Origin: Variovorax paradoxus
GTDB taxonomy: Bacteria; Pseudomonadota; Gammaproteobacteria; Burkholderiales; Burkholderiaceae_C
DNA: 64,000 bases
Assembly: GCA_016806145.1 (NCBI GenBank)
Contig: CP063166.1
Location: 1,426,001-1,490,000, forward strand
Direction: 5' to 3'
Each line of letters starts with the position of its first letter. The stretch's first letter is position 1. Below, piece by piece: positions 9,332 to 18,783 of the stretch. A program made the translations under genes and the position numbers. The notes beneath the pieces were generated by a model. The model worked only from the letters and a program-made list of their open reading frames with translations, was not told the origin of the DNA and did no database searches.

Positions 9332-10189
9332 ATGAAAAGACTCCTGCCCCGCGCACTCATGGCGCCGGCCGTGCTCACGCTCTTCCTCTGGATGATCGTG
9401 CCGCTCGCGATGACGTTGTACTTCTCGTTCGTGAACTACAACCTCATGCAGCCCGGCGACCATCCCTTCGCGGGCCTCGCCAACTTCGAGTACTTCGTCA
9501 CCGACCCGGACTTCTGGCCCGCGACCTGGAACACGCTGCTGTTGATCGGCAGCGTGATCGGCATCACCGTGGTGCTCGGCGTGCTGCTCGCGCTGCTGGT
9601 CAACGAGCCCTTCCCGGGCCGCGGCATCGTGCGCGTGCTCTTGATCTCGCCCTTCTTCGTCATGCCCGCGGTCAACGCGCTGCTGTGGAAGCACATGATG
9701 ATGAACCCGATCTACGGCATCCTGGCCGACGTGTGGCGCATGTTCGGCGCCCAGCCGATCGACTGGCTCACCGACGTGCCGCTGCTGTCGGTGATCATCA
9801 TGGTGGCCTGGCAATGGCTGCCGTTCGCCTGCCTGATCTTCATCACCTCGTTGCAGTCGCTCGACCGCGAGCAGATGGAGGCCGCGCGCATGGACGGCGC
9901 GAGCGCGTTCCAGCGCTTCTTCTATCTCACCGTGCCGCACCTCGCGCGTCCGATGGCGGTGGTGATCATGATCGAGATGATCTTCCTGCTCAGCGTGTTC
10001 GCCGAGATCGCCATCACCACCAACGGTGGTCCGGGCAACGAGAGCACGAACATGACCTACATGATCTTCAAGCAGTCGCTCATGAACTTCGACGTGGGCG
10101 TGGCCTCGGCCGGTGCACTGTTTGCGGTGGTGCTCGCCAACATCGTGGCCGTGTTCCTGATCCGCATCATCGGCAAGAACCTGGACTAG
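9332..10189 (+). CDS. smoF: Polyol ABC transporter permease
   Basis: 285 residues with about six membrane segments. The EAA loop that contacts the ATPase reads EAARMDGASAFQRFFYLTVP (about residues 189-208). It is a MalF-type permease of the carbohydrate uptake 1 family, inner membrane. The ATG at 9332 starts a typical N-terminus (MKRLLPRALMAPAVLTLFLW); the frame is open from 9221, but that stretch is the repeat element. It pairs with the second permease gene at 10339. Confidence 0.92.
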   Translation: MKRLLPRALMAPAVLTLFLWMIVPLAMTLYFSFVNYNLMQPGDHPFAGLANFEYFVTDPDFWPATWNTLLLIGSVIGITVVLGVLLALLVNEPFPGRGIVRVLLISPFFVMPAVNALLWKHMMMNPIYGILADVWRMFGAQPIDWLTDVPLLSVIIMVAWQWLPFACLIFITSLQSLDREQMEAARMDGASAFQRFFYLTVPHLARPMAVVIMIEMIFLLSVFAEIAITTNGGPGNESTNMTYMIFKQSLMNFDVGVASAGALFAVVLANIVAVFLIRIIGKNLD

Positions 10190-10204
10190 TCATGTTGCAC
10201 ACCC

Positions 10205-10300
10205 CCAGTCTTCGCGCACTTCGTGTCGCTTCGCCAACCCCCTTGCAGGGGGCAACACCAACGGCCCGGCAAAGCCGGCTCCGTGGTGTTCCTGGAATGG
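10205..10300. repeat. Intergenic hairpin repeat between permease genes
   Basis: The 149-bp gap between the two permease genes holds nested inverted repeats: CCCCC-TTGCA-GGGGG (10238-10252), and AACACCA at 10254-10260 paired with TGGTGTT at 10284-10290 around CCGGC-AAA-GCCGG (10266-10278). The whole looks like a dispersed intergenic repeat of Comamonadaceae type; a genome-wide copy count cannot be made here. It probably affects mRNA folding within the operon. Confidence 0.6.
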
Positions 10301-10338
10301 GCCGTGTCTTGCCCACCGCACGACGGAGTAGCTGAACC

Positions 10339-11172
10339 ATGCAACCACAAGCTCCCAGCAACTTCCTGCCGCAACTGCTGCGCACCGTCGGTGCCTGGGC
10401 CGTCGCGCTGCTGCTGTTCTTCCCGCTCGGCTGGCTGTTCCTCACGGCCTTCAAGACCGAGCTGCAGGCGATCCACGTGCCGCCGCTGTTCATCTTCGAG
10501 CCCACGCTCGACAACTTCGGCGAGGTGCAACGGCGCAGCGACTACCTGCTGTACGCGCGCAACTCGCTGATCACCAGCCTGGGCTCGACCATCCTCGGCC
10601 TGTTGATCGCGGCGCCGGCCGCGTACTCGATGGCCTTCTTCCGCACGAAGAAGACGCGCGACATCCTGATGTGGATGCTCTCGACCAAGATGATGCCGGC
10701 CGTGGGCGCGCTGGTGCCGATCTACGTGCTCGCGCAGACCGCGGGCCTGCTGGATTCGCTGAGCGCGCTGACCATCGTGTTCACGCTGTCGAACCTGCCG
10801 ATCATGGTCTGGATGCTCTACAGCGCCTACAAGGACATCCCGAACGAAATCCTCGAGGCCGCGCGCATGGACGGCGCGAGCCTGTGGACCGAGTTCCGCC
10901 ATGTCGTGCTGCCGCTGTCGGTCGGCGGCCTCGCCTCCACCGGCCTGCTGTGCCTGGTGCTGAGCTGGAACGAGGCCTTCTGGGCGCTCAACCTCACCTC
11001 CGCCAAGGCCGGCACGCTGGCCACGCTGATCGCCTCGTACTCGAGCCCCGAGGGCCTGTTCTGGGCCAAGTTGTCGGCGGCCTCGCTGATGGCCATCGCG
11101 CCCATCGTCGTGTTCGGCTGGTTCAGCCAGAAGCAACTGGTGCAAGGCCTGACCTTCGGCGCCGTCAAGTAA
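10339..11172 (+). CDS. smoG: Polyol ABC transporter permease, second subunit
   Basis: 277 residues, MalG-type permease with about six membrane segments. Its EAA loop is EAARMDGASLWTEFRHVVLP (about residues 173-192). It forms the membrane channel with the 9332 permease. The C-terminus KQLVQGLTFGAVK is typical of MalG-like subunits. The stop is 17 bp before the ATPase gene, with AAAGGGAGA between, so the two are co-translated. Confidence 0.92.
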   Translation: MQPQAPSNFLPQLLRTVGAWAVALLLFFPLGWLFLTAFKTELQAIHVPPLFIFEPTLDNFGEVQRRSDYLLYARNSLITSLGSTILGLLIAAPAAYSMAFFRTKKTRDILMWMLSTKMMPAVGALVPIYVLAQTAGLLDSLSALTIVFTLSNLPIMVWMLYSAYKDIPNEILEAARMDGASLWTEFRHVVLPLSVGGLASTGLLCLVLSWNEAFWALNLTSAKAGTLATLIASYSSPEGLFWAKLSAASLMAIAPIVVFGWFSQKQLVQGLTFGAVK

Positions 11173-11189
11173 AGAAAGGGAGACACCCC

Positions 11190-12230
<1,041 letters not shown>

Positions 12231-12273
12231 ATCCCTTTTCTCGTTTCACTCTTCCTCTTCCGGGACATTCTTC

Positions 12274-13704
12274 GTGACTCTCGCAGCAGCACCCCTTCCA
12301 CCCGCTCCCTCGGAGTTCACGGTGCTCCACCTCGGCCTCGGGTCCTTCCACCGGGCGCACCAGGCGGTCTACCTGCAGCGGCTGATCGACGCGGGCGACA
12401 AGCGCTGGTCGATCTCGGGCGCCAACATCCGGCCCGACATGGCCGAGGTCGTCGAGGCGCTGCGCGCGCAGGGCGGCCGCTACACGCTCGAGACCGTGTC
12501 GCCCGCGGGCGAGTACCGCTACGAGCAGATCGAGGCCATCCGCGAGGTGCTGCCCTACGAGCCCTCGCTTGCCGGCCCGATCGCGCGCGGTGCCGCGCCG
12601 TCGACGCGCATCGTCTCGTTCACCGTCACCGAGGCCGGCTACTACCTCGACACCAAGGGCCGGCTCGACCTGTCCTTCACCGACCTCGCCACCGACATCG
12701 CGCGTGCCGCGAAGGGCGAGGCGGGCGGCGAGGGCGTGACCATCTATGGCGCCGTCTGCGCGATCCTGCGCGCGCGCAAGGCCGCGGGCGCAGGCCCGCT
12801 CACGCTGCTGAACTGCGACAACCTGCGCCACAACGGCGAGCGCTTCCGCGCCGGCCTGCTCGAGTTCATCGAGCGCGCGGGCGATGCCGAGCTGCTGGCC
12901 TGGACGCAGGCGAACACGCGCTGCCCCAATGCCATGGTCGACCGCATCACGCCGCGCCCGCCGCCCGAGCTGCGCGCGCGCGTGAAGGCCGCCACCGGCC
13001 GCGACGACGCGGCCGCGATCACCGGCGAGAGCTTCATCCAGTGGGTCATCGAGGACGACTTCGCGGCCGGCCGCCCCGACTGGGCGCGCGTGGGCGTCGA
13101 ACTGGTCGACTCGGTGCAGCCCTACGAGGAGGCCAAGATCCGCATCCTCAACGCCACCCACAGCTGCATCGCCTGGGCCGGCACGCTGGTGGGCCTCGGC
13201 TTCATCCACGAGGGCACGCACGACGCCGCCATCCGCAAGATGGCCTTCGACTACGTGAGCGACGACGTCATTCCCTGCCTGAGCCCGAGCCCGATCGACC
13301 TCGCGGCCTACCGCGACGTGGTGCTCGACCGCTTCGGCAACCCCGCCATCCGCGACACCAACCAGCGCGTGGCGGCCGACGGTTTCTCGAAGATCCCGGG
13401 CTTCATCGCACCCACCGTGCGCGAGCGGCTGGCTGCGGGCCAGCCCATCGACAGCGTGGCGATGCTGCCCGCGCTGTTCCTGGCCTTCCTGCAGCGCTGG
13501 CACCGCGGCGCCTTGCCCTATGCCTACCAGGACCAGGGCATGGACGAAGCCGTGGCGCATGCCATCTGCGACGCGGCCGACCCAGTCGCGGCGCTGTGCG
13601 CGGACGCGGGCCTGTGGGGGCCGATCGCGGGCGATGCGCGGCTGGTCGATGCGGTGCGCCGCGCGAGCGGGCGTGTCGCGGACTTCGTGAGCGCGAAGGC
13701 ATGA
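12274..13704 (+). CDS. mtlK: Mannitol dehydrogenase family protein (polyol long-chain dehydrogenase)
   Basis: 476 residues. It oxidises a sugar alcohol such as D-mannitol, D-arabitol or sorbitol to the ketose with NAD+. The N-terminal Rossmann part carries HLGLGSFHRAHQAVY (about 19-33). CPNAMVDRITP near 217-227 and KIRILNATHSCIAWAG place the catalytic Lys288, Asn293 and His296 of the polyol-specific long-chain family. The start is a GTG at 12274 with GGGA upstream; no ATG fits. The stop overlaps the next gene's ATG by 4 bp. D-mannitol or D-arabitol is the best substrate guess. Confidence 0.9.
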   Translation: MTLAAAPLPPAPSEFTVLHLGLGSFHRAHQAVYLQRLIDAGDKRWSISGANIRPDMAEVVEALRAQGGRYTLETVSPAGEYRYEQIEAIREVLPYEPSLAGPIARGAAPSTRIVSFTVTEAGYYLDTKGRLDLSFTDLATDIARAAKGEAGGEGVTIYGAVCAILRARKAAGAGPLTLLNCDNLRHNGERFRAGLLEFIERAGDAELLAWTQANTRCPNAMVDRITPRPPPELRARVKAATGRDDAAAITGESFIQWVIEDDFAAGRPDWARVGVELVDSVQPYEEAKIRILNATHSCIAWAGTLVGLGFIHEGTHDAAIRKMAFDYVSDDVIPCLSPSPIDLAAYRDVVLDRFGNPAIRDTNQRVAADGFSKIPGFIAPTVRERLAAGQPIDSVAMLPALFLAFLQRWHRGALPYAYQDQGMDEAVAHAICDAADPVAALCADAGLWGPIAGDARLVDAVRRASGRVADFVSAKA

Positions 13705-14489
13705 GCACGCGGCTGCAGGATCGCCATGTGCTGCTGACCGGCGCCGGCGGCGGCATCGGCCTGGCGGTCGCCGAAGCCTGCGTCGCCGAGGGCGCGCGCT
13801 GCAGCGTGGTCAATCGCGCGGCCGCGCCTTCCGAGGCGGTGCGTGCACTGCAGCAGCGCCATCCCGACCGCCTGGCCTACATCGCGGCTGATGTGACCGA
13901 CATGCAGGCCATCGCACACCTGCTCGTGGAGGCGCAGGTGGCCTTCGGGCCGATCCACGTGCTGTTCAACAACGCCGCCGTGTTCGATCTCGCGCCGCTG
14001 CTCGACAGCGACGAGGCCTCGTTCGACCGCCTGTTCGCCGTCAACGTGAAGGGCATGTTCTTCGTCATGCAGGCCGTGCTGCGCCACATGGTCGAGGCCG
14101 GCACCCGCGGCGCCTCGGTCATCAACATGGCCTCGCAGGCGGGGCGGCGCGGCGAGGCACTGGTGTCGCACTACTGCGCCACCAAGGCGGCCGTGATCAG
14201 CTACACCCAGAGCGCGGCGCTCGCGATGGCGCCGCATGGCATCCGCGTCAACGGCATCGCGCCCGGCGTGGTCGACACGCCGATGTGGGACCAGGTCGAC
14301 AGCCTGTTCGCCAGGGCCGAGGGGCTGGCCCTCGGCGAGAAGAAGCGGCGCGTGGGGCTCGAGGTGCCGCTGGGCCGCATGGGCCTGCCGGGCGACATCG
14401 CGGGCGCGGCCGTGTTCCTGGCCAGCGACGAGGCGCGCTACATCACGGCGCAGACGCTCAACGTCGATGGCGGCAACGTCATGAGCTGA
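13701..14489 (+). CDS. SDR-family polyol dehydrogenase (sorbitol dehydrogenase-like)
   Basis: 262 residues, classical short-chain dehydrogenase. Cofactor motif TGAGGGIG at 13-20, NNAA at 90-93, catalytic Ser145, Tyr158 and Lys162 (YCATK). The C-terminus VDGGNVMS and the operon place resemble SmoS-type NAD-dependent sorbitol/L-iditol 2-dehydrogenase, giving fructose from sorbitol. The ATG overlaps the mannitol dehydrogenase stop (ATGA), so the two dehydrogenases are translationally coupled and probably cover different polyols taken up by the same importer. Confidence 0.88.
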   Translation: MSTRLQDRHVLLTGAGGGIGLAVAEACVAEGARCSVVNRAAAPSEAVRALQQRHPDRLAYIAADVTDMQAIAHLLVEAQVAFGPIHVLFNNAAVFDLAPLLDSDEASFDRLFAVNVKGMFFVMQAVLRHMVEAGTRGASVINMASQAGRRGEALVSHYCATKAAVISYTQSAALAMAPHGIRVNGIAPGVVDTPMWDQVDSLFARAEGLALGEKKRRVGLEVPLGRMGLPGDIAGAAVFLASDEARYITAQTLNVDGGNVMS

Positions 14490-14602
14490 GATGGCGATGC
14501 ACGCCGCATTGAAGTCAGGAAAGTATCGGAACGCTTCCGTCGTGCGCGGTGAAGCGCGGGCCGCCCGGTGAGAAGATAGCCGTCCTCTGTTTCGAACCCT
14601 TC

Positions 14603-15274
14603 ATGCACGACGACTTCCATCTCTACCTCGACAGCGCCGACCTCGCGGCGCTGCGAGCCTGCCTGCCGCATCCGGTCGTCCACGGCGTGACGACCAACCC
14701 GACCTTGCTCAGACGCGCCGGTGTCGGCCGCGCCGACGTGCCGGGCCTGCTGCAGCGCTGCATCGAACTGGGCGCGCGCCAGGTGCAGGCGCAGGTGTAT
14801 TCGAGCGAGGCCGACGGCATGCTCGAGGACGCGCAGGCGCTGCTGCCGAAATTCGACGCCGGCCAGCTCGTCATCAAGATTCCCGCCACGCGCCAGGGCC
14901 TGGCCGCCGGCGCGCGGCTGATCGCGCAGGGCGTGCCCGTGACCTGGACCGCCGTCTACGCGCCCGAGCAGGCGCACTTCGCGGCGCAGCTCGGCGCGGC
15001 CTACGCGGCGCCCTACCTCGGGCGGCTCGAGGATGCGGGCGAGGACGGCCTCGCGCTGATCGCGCGCATGCAATCGCTGGTCGCGCAACGGCCCGCGTCG
15101 GGCACGCGGCTGCTGGTGGCGAGCATCCGTTCGCGCGAGGCCTACCTGTCTTTGCTCGCGCTGGGCGTCGGCGCCATCACGATCCCGCCGCGCCTGTTCG
15201 CCGAACTGCTCGACCATCCCGCCACCCTGGCCGCCGAACGCGGCTTCCTGGACGACGCTCGCGCCCTGAACTGA
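14603..15274 (+). CDS. Transaldolase / fructose-6-phosphate aldolase-like protein
   Basis: 223 residues, close to E. coli FSA (220) and much shorter than the true transaldolase at 1510. LYLDSADLAAL at the start, VTTNPTLL (29-36) and LVIKIPATRQGLAA with the Schiff-base Lys92 are family marks. FSA cleaves fructose-6-P to dihydroxyacetone and glyceraldehyde-3-P; small TalC-like proteins do transaldol transfer. The family N-terminus favours the ATG at 14603; a GTG at 14549 would add 18 residues. Placement between the dehydrogenases and a sugar kinase suggests it takes fructose-6-P made by this operon to triose level. The exact activity is unproven. Confidence 0.85.
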   Translation: MHDDFHLYLDSADLAALRACLPHPVVHGVTTNPTLLRRAGVGRADVPGLLQRCIELGARQVQAQVYSSEADGMLEDAQALLPKFDAGQLVIKIPATRQGLAAGARLIAQGVPVTWTAVYAPEQAHFAAQLGAAYAAPYLGRLEDAGEDGLALIARMQSLVAQRPASGTRLLVASIRSREAYLSLLALGVGAITIPPRLFAELLDHPATLAAERGFLDDARALN

Positions 15275-15297
15275 CCGAAGAAAATCCTGTCCTCACC

Positions 15298-16248
15298 ATG
15301 CGCATTGCACTCACGGGCGAAGCCCTGATCGATTTCACCGCCAGCGAGGCCGGCGCGCTGGCCTTCCTCGGCCACGAGGGCGGTTCGCCGCTCAACACGG
15401 CCGTGGCCTGCGCGCGGCTGGGCCAGCACACCGGCTTCTTCACGCAGCTCTCCACCGACCTGTTCGGCGAGCGGCTGATGGCCTTCCTCGAACGCAACGG
15501 CGTCGACACCGGCTTCATCCTGCGCAGCAGCGCGCCCTCGACCCTGGCCTTCGTCGAGCGCACGCCGCAAACCAACCGCTATGCCTTCTACACGCACGGC
15601 AGCGCCGACGCGACCTGGGCGCCCGAGCCGCTGCCGCAGCTGCCGGCCGACTGCCGCTTCCTGCACTTCGGCTCGATCTCGCTGCTGCAGGAGCCGGCCG
15701 CGACGCGCATCGCCGACCTGGTGAGCGCCAACGCGGGCCGCTGCGTGATCGTGTTCGATCCCAATGTGCGGCCCAGCCTGATCCCCGACCTCGCGGCCTA
15801 CCGCCTGCGTGTCGCCAACTGGTTCGCGATGGCCGACCTCGTCAAGCTCAGCGACGAGGACGCGGCGCTGCTCGCGCCGGACCGCCCGGTCGATGCGCTG
15901 GCCGCCGAGATACTGGCCGCGGGCGCGCGCGCCGTCATCGTCACGCGCGGCGGCGAGGGCGCCACGCTCTGGCGCGCGGGCAAGGCGCCGCTGTCGGTGG
16001 CCGCGCCGCGCGTGCAGGTGGTCGACACCATCGGCGCCGGCGACACCTTCACGGCCGGCCTGTCGGTCGCGCTGCTCGAGCAGGGCGTCGAGCACCGCGA
16101 CCAGCTCGCGGCGCTCGGCGACGACGGCTGGCGCGCGGTGATGCGCTTCGCCGCCACCGCCGCGGCCCTGAACTGCACCCGCGAGGGTGCCGATCCACCG
16201 GTGCTGGCGGCCGTGCAGGCGGCGCTGGCGCAGGGAGACAATCGCTAG
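15298..16248 (+). CDS. PfkB-family carbohydrate kinase, probable fructokinase
   Basis: 316 residues. N-terminal GEALIDF, the GGSPLNTAVACARLG substrate loop (about 28-42), and DTIGAGDTFTAGL (243-255) with catalytic Asp249 are PfkB/ribokinase marks. It phosphorylates a ketose with ATP in the cytoplasm. With two polyol dehydrogenases upstream, fructose to fructose-6-P is the natural step. It starts 23 bp after the aldolase-like gene, so the two act in sequence. Confidence 0.9.
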   Translation: MRIALTGEALIDFTASEAGALAFLGHEGGSPLNTAVACARLGQHTGFFTQLSTDLFGERLMAFLERNGVDTGFILRSSAPSTLAFVERTPQTNRYAFYTHGSADATWAPEPLPQLPADCRFLHFGSISLLQEPAATRIADLVSANAGRCVIVFDPNVRPSLIPDLAAYRLRVANWFAMADLVKLSDEDAALLAPDRPVDALAAEILAAGARAVIVTRGGEGATLWRAGKAPLSVAAPRVQVVDTIGAGDTFTAGLSVALLEQGVEHRDQLAALGDDGWRAVMRFAATAAALNCTREGADPPVLAAVQAALAQGDNR

Positions 16249-16290
16249 TCGTTCTGGCAGCGGGCGCGGCCCGCCAGCGAGCATGCAGCC

Positions 16291-17244
16291 ATGACCACCA
16301 CCACCCGCAAGCGTTCGATTCCCCGCCAGCGCCAGCCCGAGCTGGAGCGCGACTTCGCGCGCTCGCCCTCGCTGGGCTACGAGGCGCCCGAGGAGACCGG
16401 CCTGGTGCGATGCCTGGCGCACGGCTTCCCGAGTCCGCTGGTGCGCTGGCACTTCCACGAGGACTACGAGCTGCACCTGATCACCGAGACCTCGGGCAAG
16501 GCCTTCATCGGCGACTGGATCGGGCCGTTCCAGCCCGGCCACCTGGTGCTGTGCGGCCCGCGGCTGCCGCACAACTGGATCTCGCTCGACGTGCCCGAGG
16601 GCGGCGCCGCCGGGCGCGACCGCGTGATCCAGTTCCGCCACGAGCCGATCGAGCAGGCCGCGGCCCAGATCCCCGAACTGCGCGAGGTCATGCAGCTGCT
16701 CGAGCGCGCGCGCCACGGCATCGAGTTCTTCGGCCTCTCGCAGCAGGCGCAGCGGCACTGGGACGACATCAAGGCCGCGCGCGGCGTGCGCCGGCTCGGG
16801 CTGTTCCTGGGCTTCCTGGCCGACCTCGCGCAGTGCACCGACTACCGGCTGCTGTCGAGCGTGCAGATGCAGGGCGCGCAGGGCGCCGATGGCGATGCGC
16901 AGGTCGACCAGATCAACGGCATCGTCAACCGCATCACCAACAACATGACCGAGCAGCTCTCGATGGCCGACCTGGCCGCCGAGCTCGGCATGAGCGAGAG
17001 CCGCTTCAGCCGCTTCTTCCGCCGCTCCACCGGCAACAGCTTCACCGACTTCGTCAACCGCGTGCGCATCAACAGCGCCTGCCACCTGCTGATGCAGACC
17101 GACCACTACGTGACCGACATCTGCTACCAGGTCGGCTTCAACAACGTGGCGAACTTCAACCGGCGCTTTCTCGAGATCAAGGGCATGACGCCCAGCGAGT
17201 TCAGGCGCCAGGCCGACACCCGCTTCGGCAGCGGCATGGCCTGA
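16291..17244 (+). CDS. AraC-family transcriptional regulator (MtlR-like)
   Basis: 317 residues. An N-terminal cupin-like sugar sensing part (VRWHFHEDYELHLIT, GHLVLCGPRLPHNW) is followed by the AraC double helix-turn-helix (about 210-310): LSMADLAAELGMSESRFSRFFRRSTG and VTDICYQVGFNNVANFNRRF. The arrangement and its position match MtlR activators of mannitol/arabitol operons in pseudomonads. It is in the operon it probably controls, and the paired AAGTAC repeats at 7766-7792 are a candidate binding site. Confidence 0.9.
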   Translation: MTTTTRKRSIPRQRQPELERDFARSPSLGYEAPEETGLVRCLAHGFPSPLVRWHFHEDYELHLITETSGKAFIGDWIGPFQPGHLVLCGPRLPHNWISLDVPEGGAAGRDRVIQFRHEPIEQAAAQIPELREVMQLLERARHGIEFFGLSQQAQRHWDDIKAARGVRRLGLFLGFLADLAQCTDYRLLSSVQMQGAQGADGDAQVDQINGIVNRITNNMTEQLSMADLAAELGMSESRFSRFFRRSTGNSFTDFVNRVRINSACHLLMQTDHYVTDICYQVGFNNVANFNRRFLEIKGMTPSEFRRQADTRFGSGMA

Positions 17245-17280
17245 GCGCCGCCTTCCATCCAAACCCACCGGGAGCTTCTC

Positions 17281-18738
17281 TTGTATCTGGGACTCGACCT
17301 CGGCACGTCCGAGCTCAAGGCGCTGCTGCTCGCCGACGATCACCGCATCGTCGGCGTGGCGCGCGCTTCGCTGACCGTGGACCGGCCGCATCCGCTGTGG
17401 TCCGAACAATCGCCCGCGCAATGGTGGCAGGCGCTCGAGCAGGTGATGGCGCAGCTGCGCGCCGACCAGCCGGCGGCGCTCGCGCAGGTCCGCGCCATCG
17501 GGCTGTCGGGCCAGATGCACGGCGCCACCTTGCTCGACGCGGCCGGCGAGGTGCTGCGCCCGGCCATCCTCTGGAACGACGGTCGCAGCGGCGCGCAGTG
17601 CGAGGCGCTGACGCGCGCGGTGCCGCGGCTGGGCGAGATCGCGGGCAACCTCGCGATGCCGGGCTTCACCGCGCCCAAGCTGCTGTGGGTGCGCGAGCAC
17701 GAGCCCGAGCTCTTCGCGCGCGTGGCGCGCGTGCTGCTGCCCAAGGACTGGCTGCGCTTCATGCTGAGCGGCGAGGCGGTCGGCGAGATGTCCGACGCGG
17801 CGGGCACGCTGTGGCTCGACGTTGGGGCGCGCGACTGGTCCGACGAACTGCTCGCGGCCACCGGCCTCACGCGTGCGCAGATGCCGCGGCTGGTGGAAGG
17901 CAGCGAGGTCTCGGCCACGCTGAAGCCCGCGCTCGGCGAACGCTGGGGCCTGGGCGCGGAGGTGAAGATCGCCGGCGGCGCGGGCGACAACGCCGCCAGC
18001 GCGGTCGGGATGGGCATCGTGGAGCCGGGGCAGGGCTTCGTCTCGCTCGGCACCTCGGGCGTGATCTTCGTGGCCTCGAGCCGCTTCGAACCGAATCCCG
18101 CGCAGGCGGTGCATGCCTTCTGCCATGCGTTGCCGGGCCGCTGGCACCAGATGTCGGTGATGCTCTCGGCCGCGAGCGCCGTGAGCTGGGCCTCGCGGCA
18201 CCTGGGCTTCGGCGACGAGGCCACGCTGCTGGCGGCGGCCGCGCGGCTCGACGACGCGGCACGTGCGCGCGCGCCGATCTTCCTGCCGTACCTGTCGGGC
18301 GAACGCTCGCCGCACAACAACGCGAATGCGCAGGGCGTGCTGTTCGGACTCACGCAGGCGCACGGCGCCGACGACATCGCCTATGCGGTGGTCGAGGGCG
18401 TGAGCTTCGGCCTGCGCGACGGACTCGACACGCTGGCGCGGCCCGCGGGCGCGCTGGCGCTGGTGGGAGGCGGTGCGCGCAGCAGCTGGTGGGCGCAACT
18501 GCTGGCCGACATCCTCGAAGTGCCGCTGACGCTGGCCGAGGGCGGCGAGGCTGGCGGCGCGCTGGGCGCCGCGCGGCTGGCCTGGCTGGCCGATGGCGGC
18601 GCCATCGCCGCGGTCTGCACCGCGCCGGCGGTGCGGCAGCGCTTCGAGCCGAAGGCCGGGGCCGCGCCGGGGCATCGCGCGCGGCATGCGCGCTTTCGCA
18701 AGCTCTATCCGCTGCTGCGCGCGTCGTTCGAGGCCTGA
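17281..18738 (+). CDS. xylB: Xylulokinase
   Basis: 485 residues, FGGY kinase family. YLGLDLGTSELKALLL at the start, GLSGQMHGATLLD (about 79-91), ILWNDGR, and GGAGDNAASAVGMG with the catalytic Asp. It phosphorylates D-xylulose to D-xylulose-5-P. The start codon is a TTG at 17281, in line with the MYIGIDLGTS start of E. coli XylB, with GGGAG 6 bp upstream. Its presence indicates that D-arabitol or xylitol, oxidised to D-xylulose by one of the dehydrogenases, is also used. Confidence 0.93.
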   Translation: MYLGLDLGTSELKALLLADDHRIVGVARASLTVDRPHPLWSEQSPAQWWQALEQVMAQLRADQPAALAQVRAIGLSGQMHGATLLDAAGEVLRPAILWNDGRSGAQCEALTRAVPRLGEIAGNLAMPGFTAPKLLWVREHEPELFARVARVLLPKDWLRFMLSGEAVGEMSDAAGTLWLDVGARDWSDELLAATGLTRAQMPRLVEGSEVSATLKPALGERWGLGAEVKIAGGAGDNAASAVGMGIVEPGQGFVSLGTSGVIFVASSRFEPNPAQAVHAFCHALPGRWHQMSVMLSAASAVSWASRHLGFGDEATLLAAAARLDDAARARAPIFLPYLSGERSPHNNANAQGVLFGLTQAHGADDIAYAVVEGVSFGLRDGLDTLARPAGALALVGGGARSSWWAQLLADILEVPLTLAEGGEAGGALGAARLAWLADGGAIAAVCTAPAVRQRFEPKAGAAPGHRARHARFRKLYPLLRASFEA

Positions 18739-18751
18739 GCGCCTGTTTTCC

Positions 18752-18772
18752 CCCTCTCCCAGAGGGAGAGGG
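18752..18772. repeat. Hairpin repeat between xylB and the IOR gene
   Basis: CCCTCTCCC-AGA-GGGAGAGGG is a perfect 9-3-9 hairpin in the 45-bp convergent gap, of the same design as the hairpins at 9195 and 9282. No T-run follows on either strand. It may act as an end-of-transcript structure for both genes. Confidence 0.6.
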
Positions 18773-18783
18773 AACCAGCGCGT

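Noticed and set aside
15142..18687. 1181-codon open frame on the minus strand
   Set aside because: It lies antisense to the clear fructokinase, AraC and xylB genes. Its translation is rich in Arg, Ala, His and Gly without family motifs, an artefact of high third-position GC.
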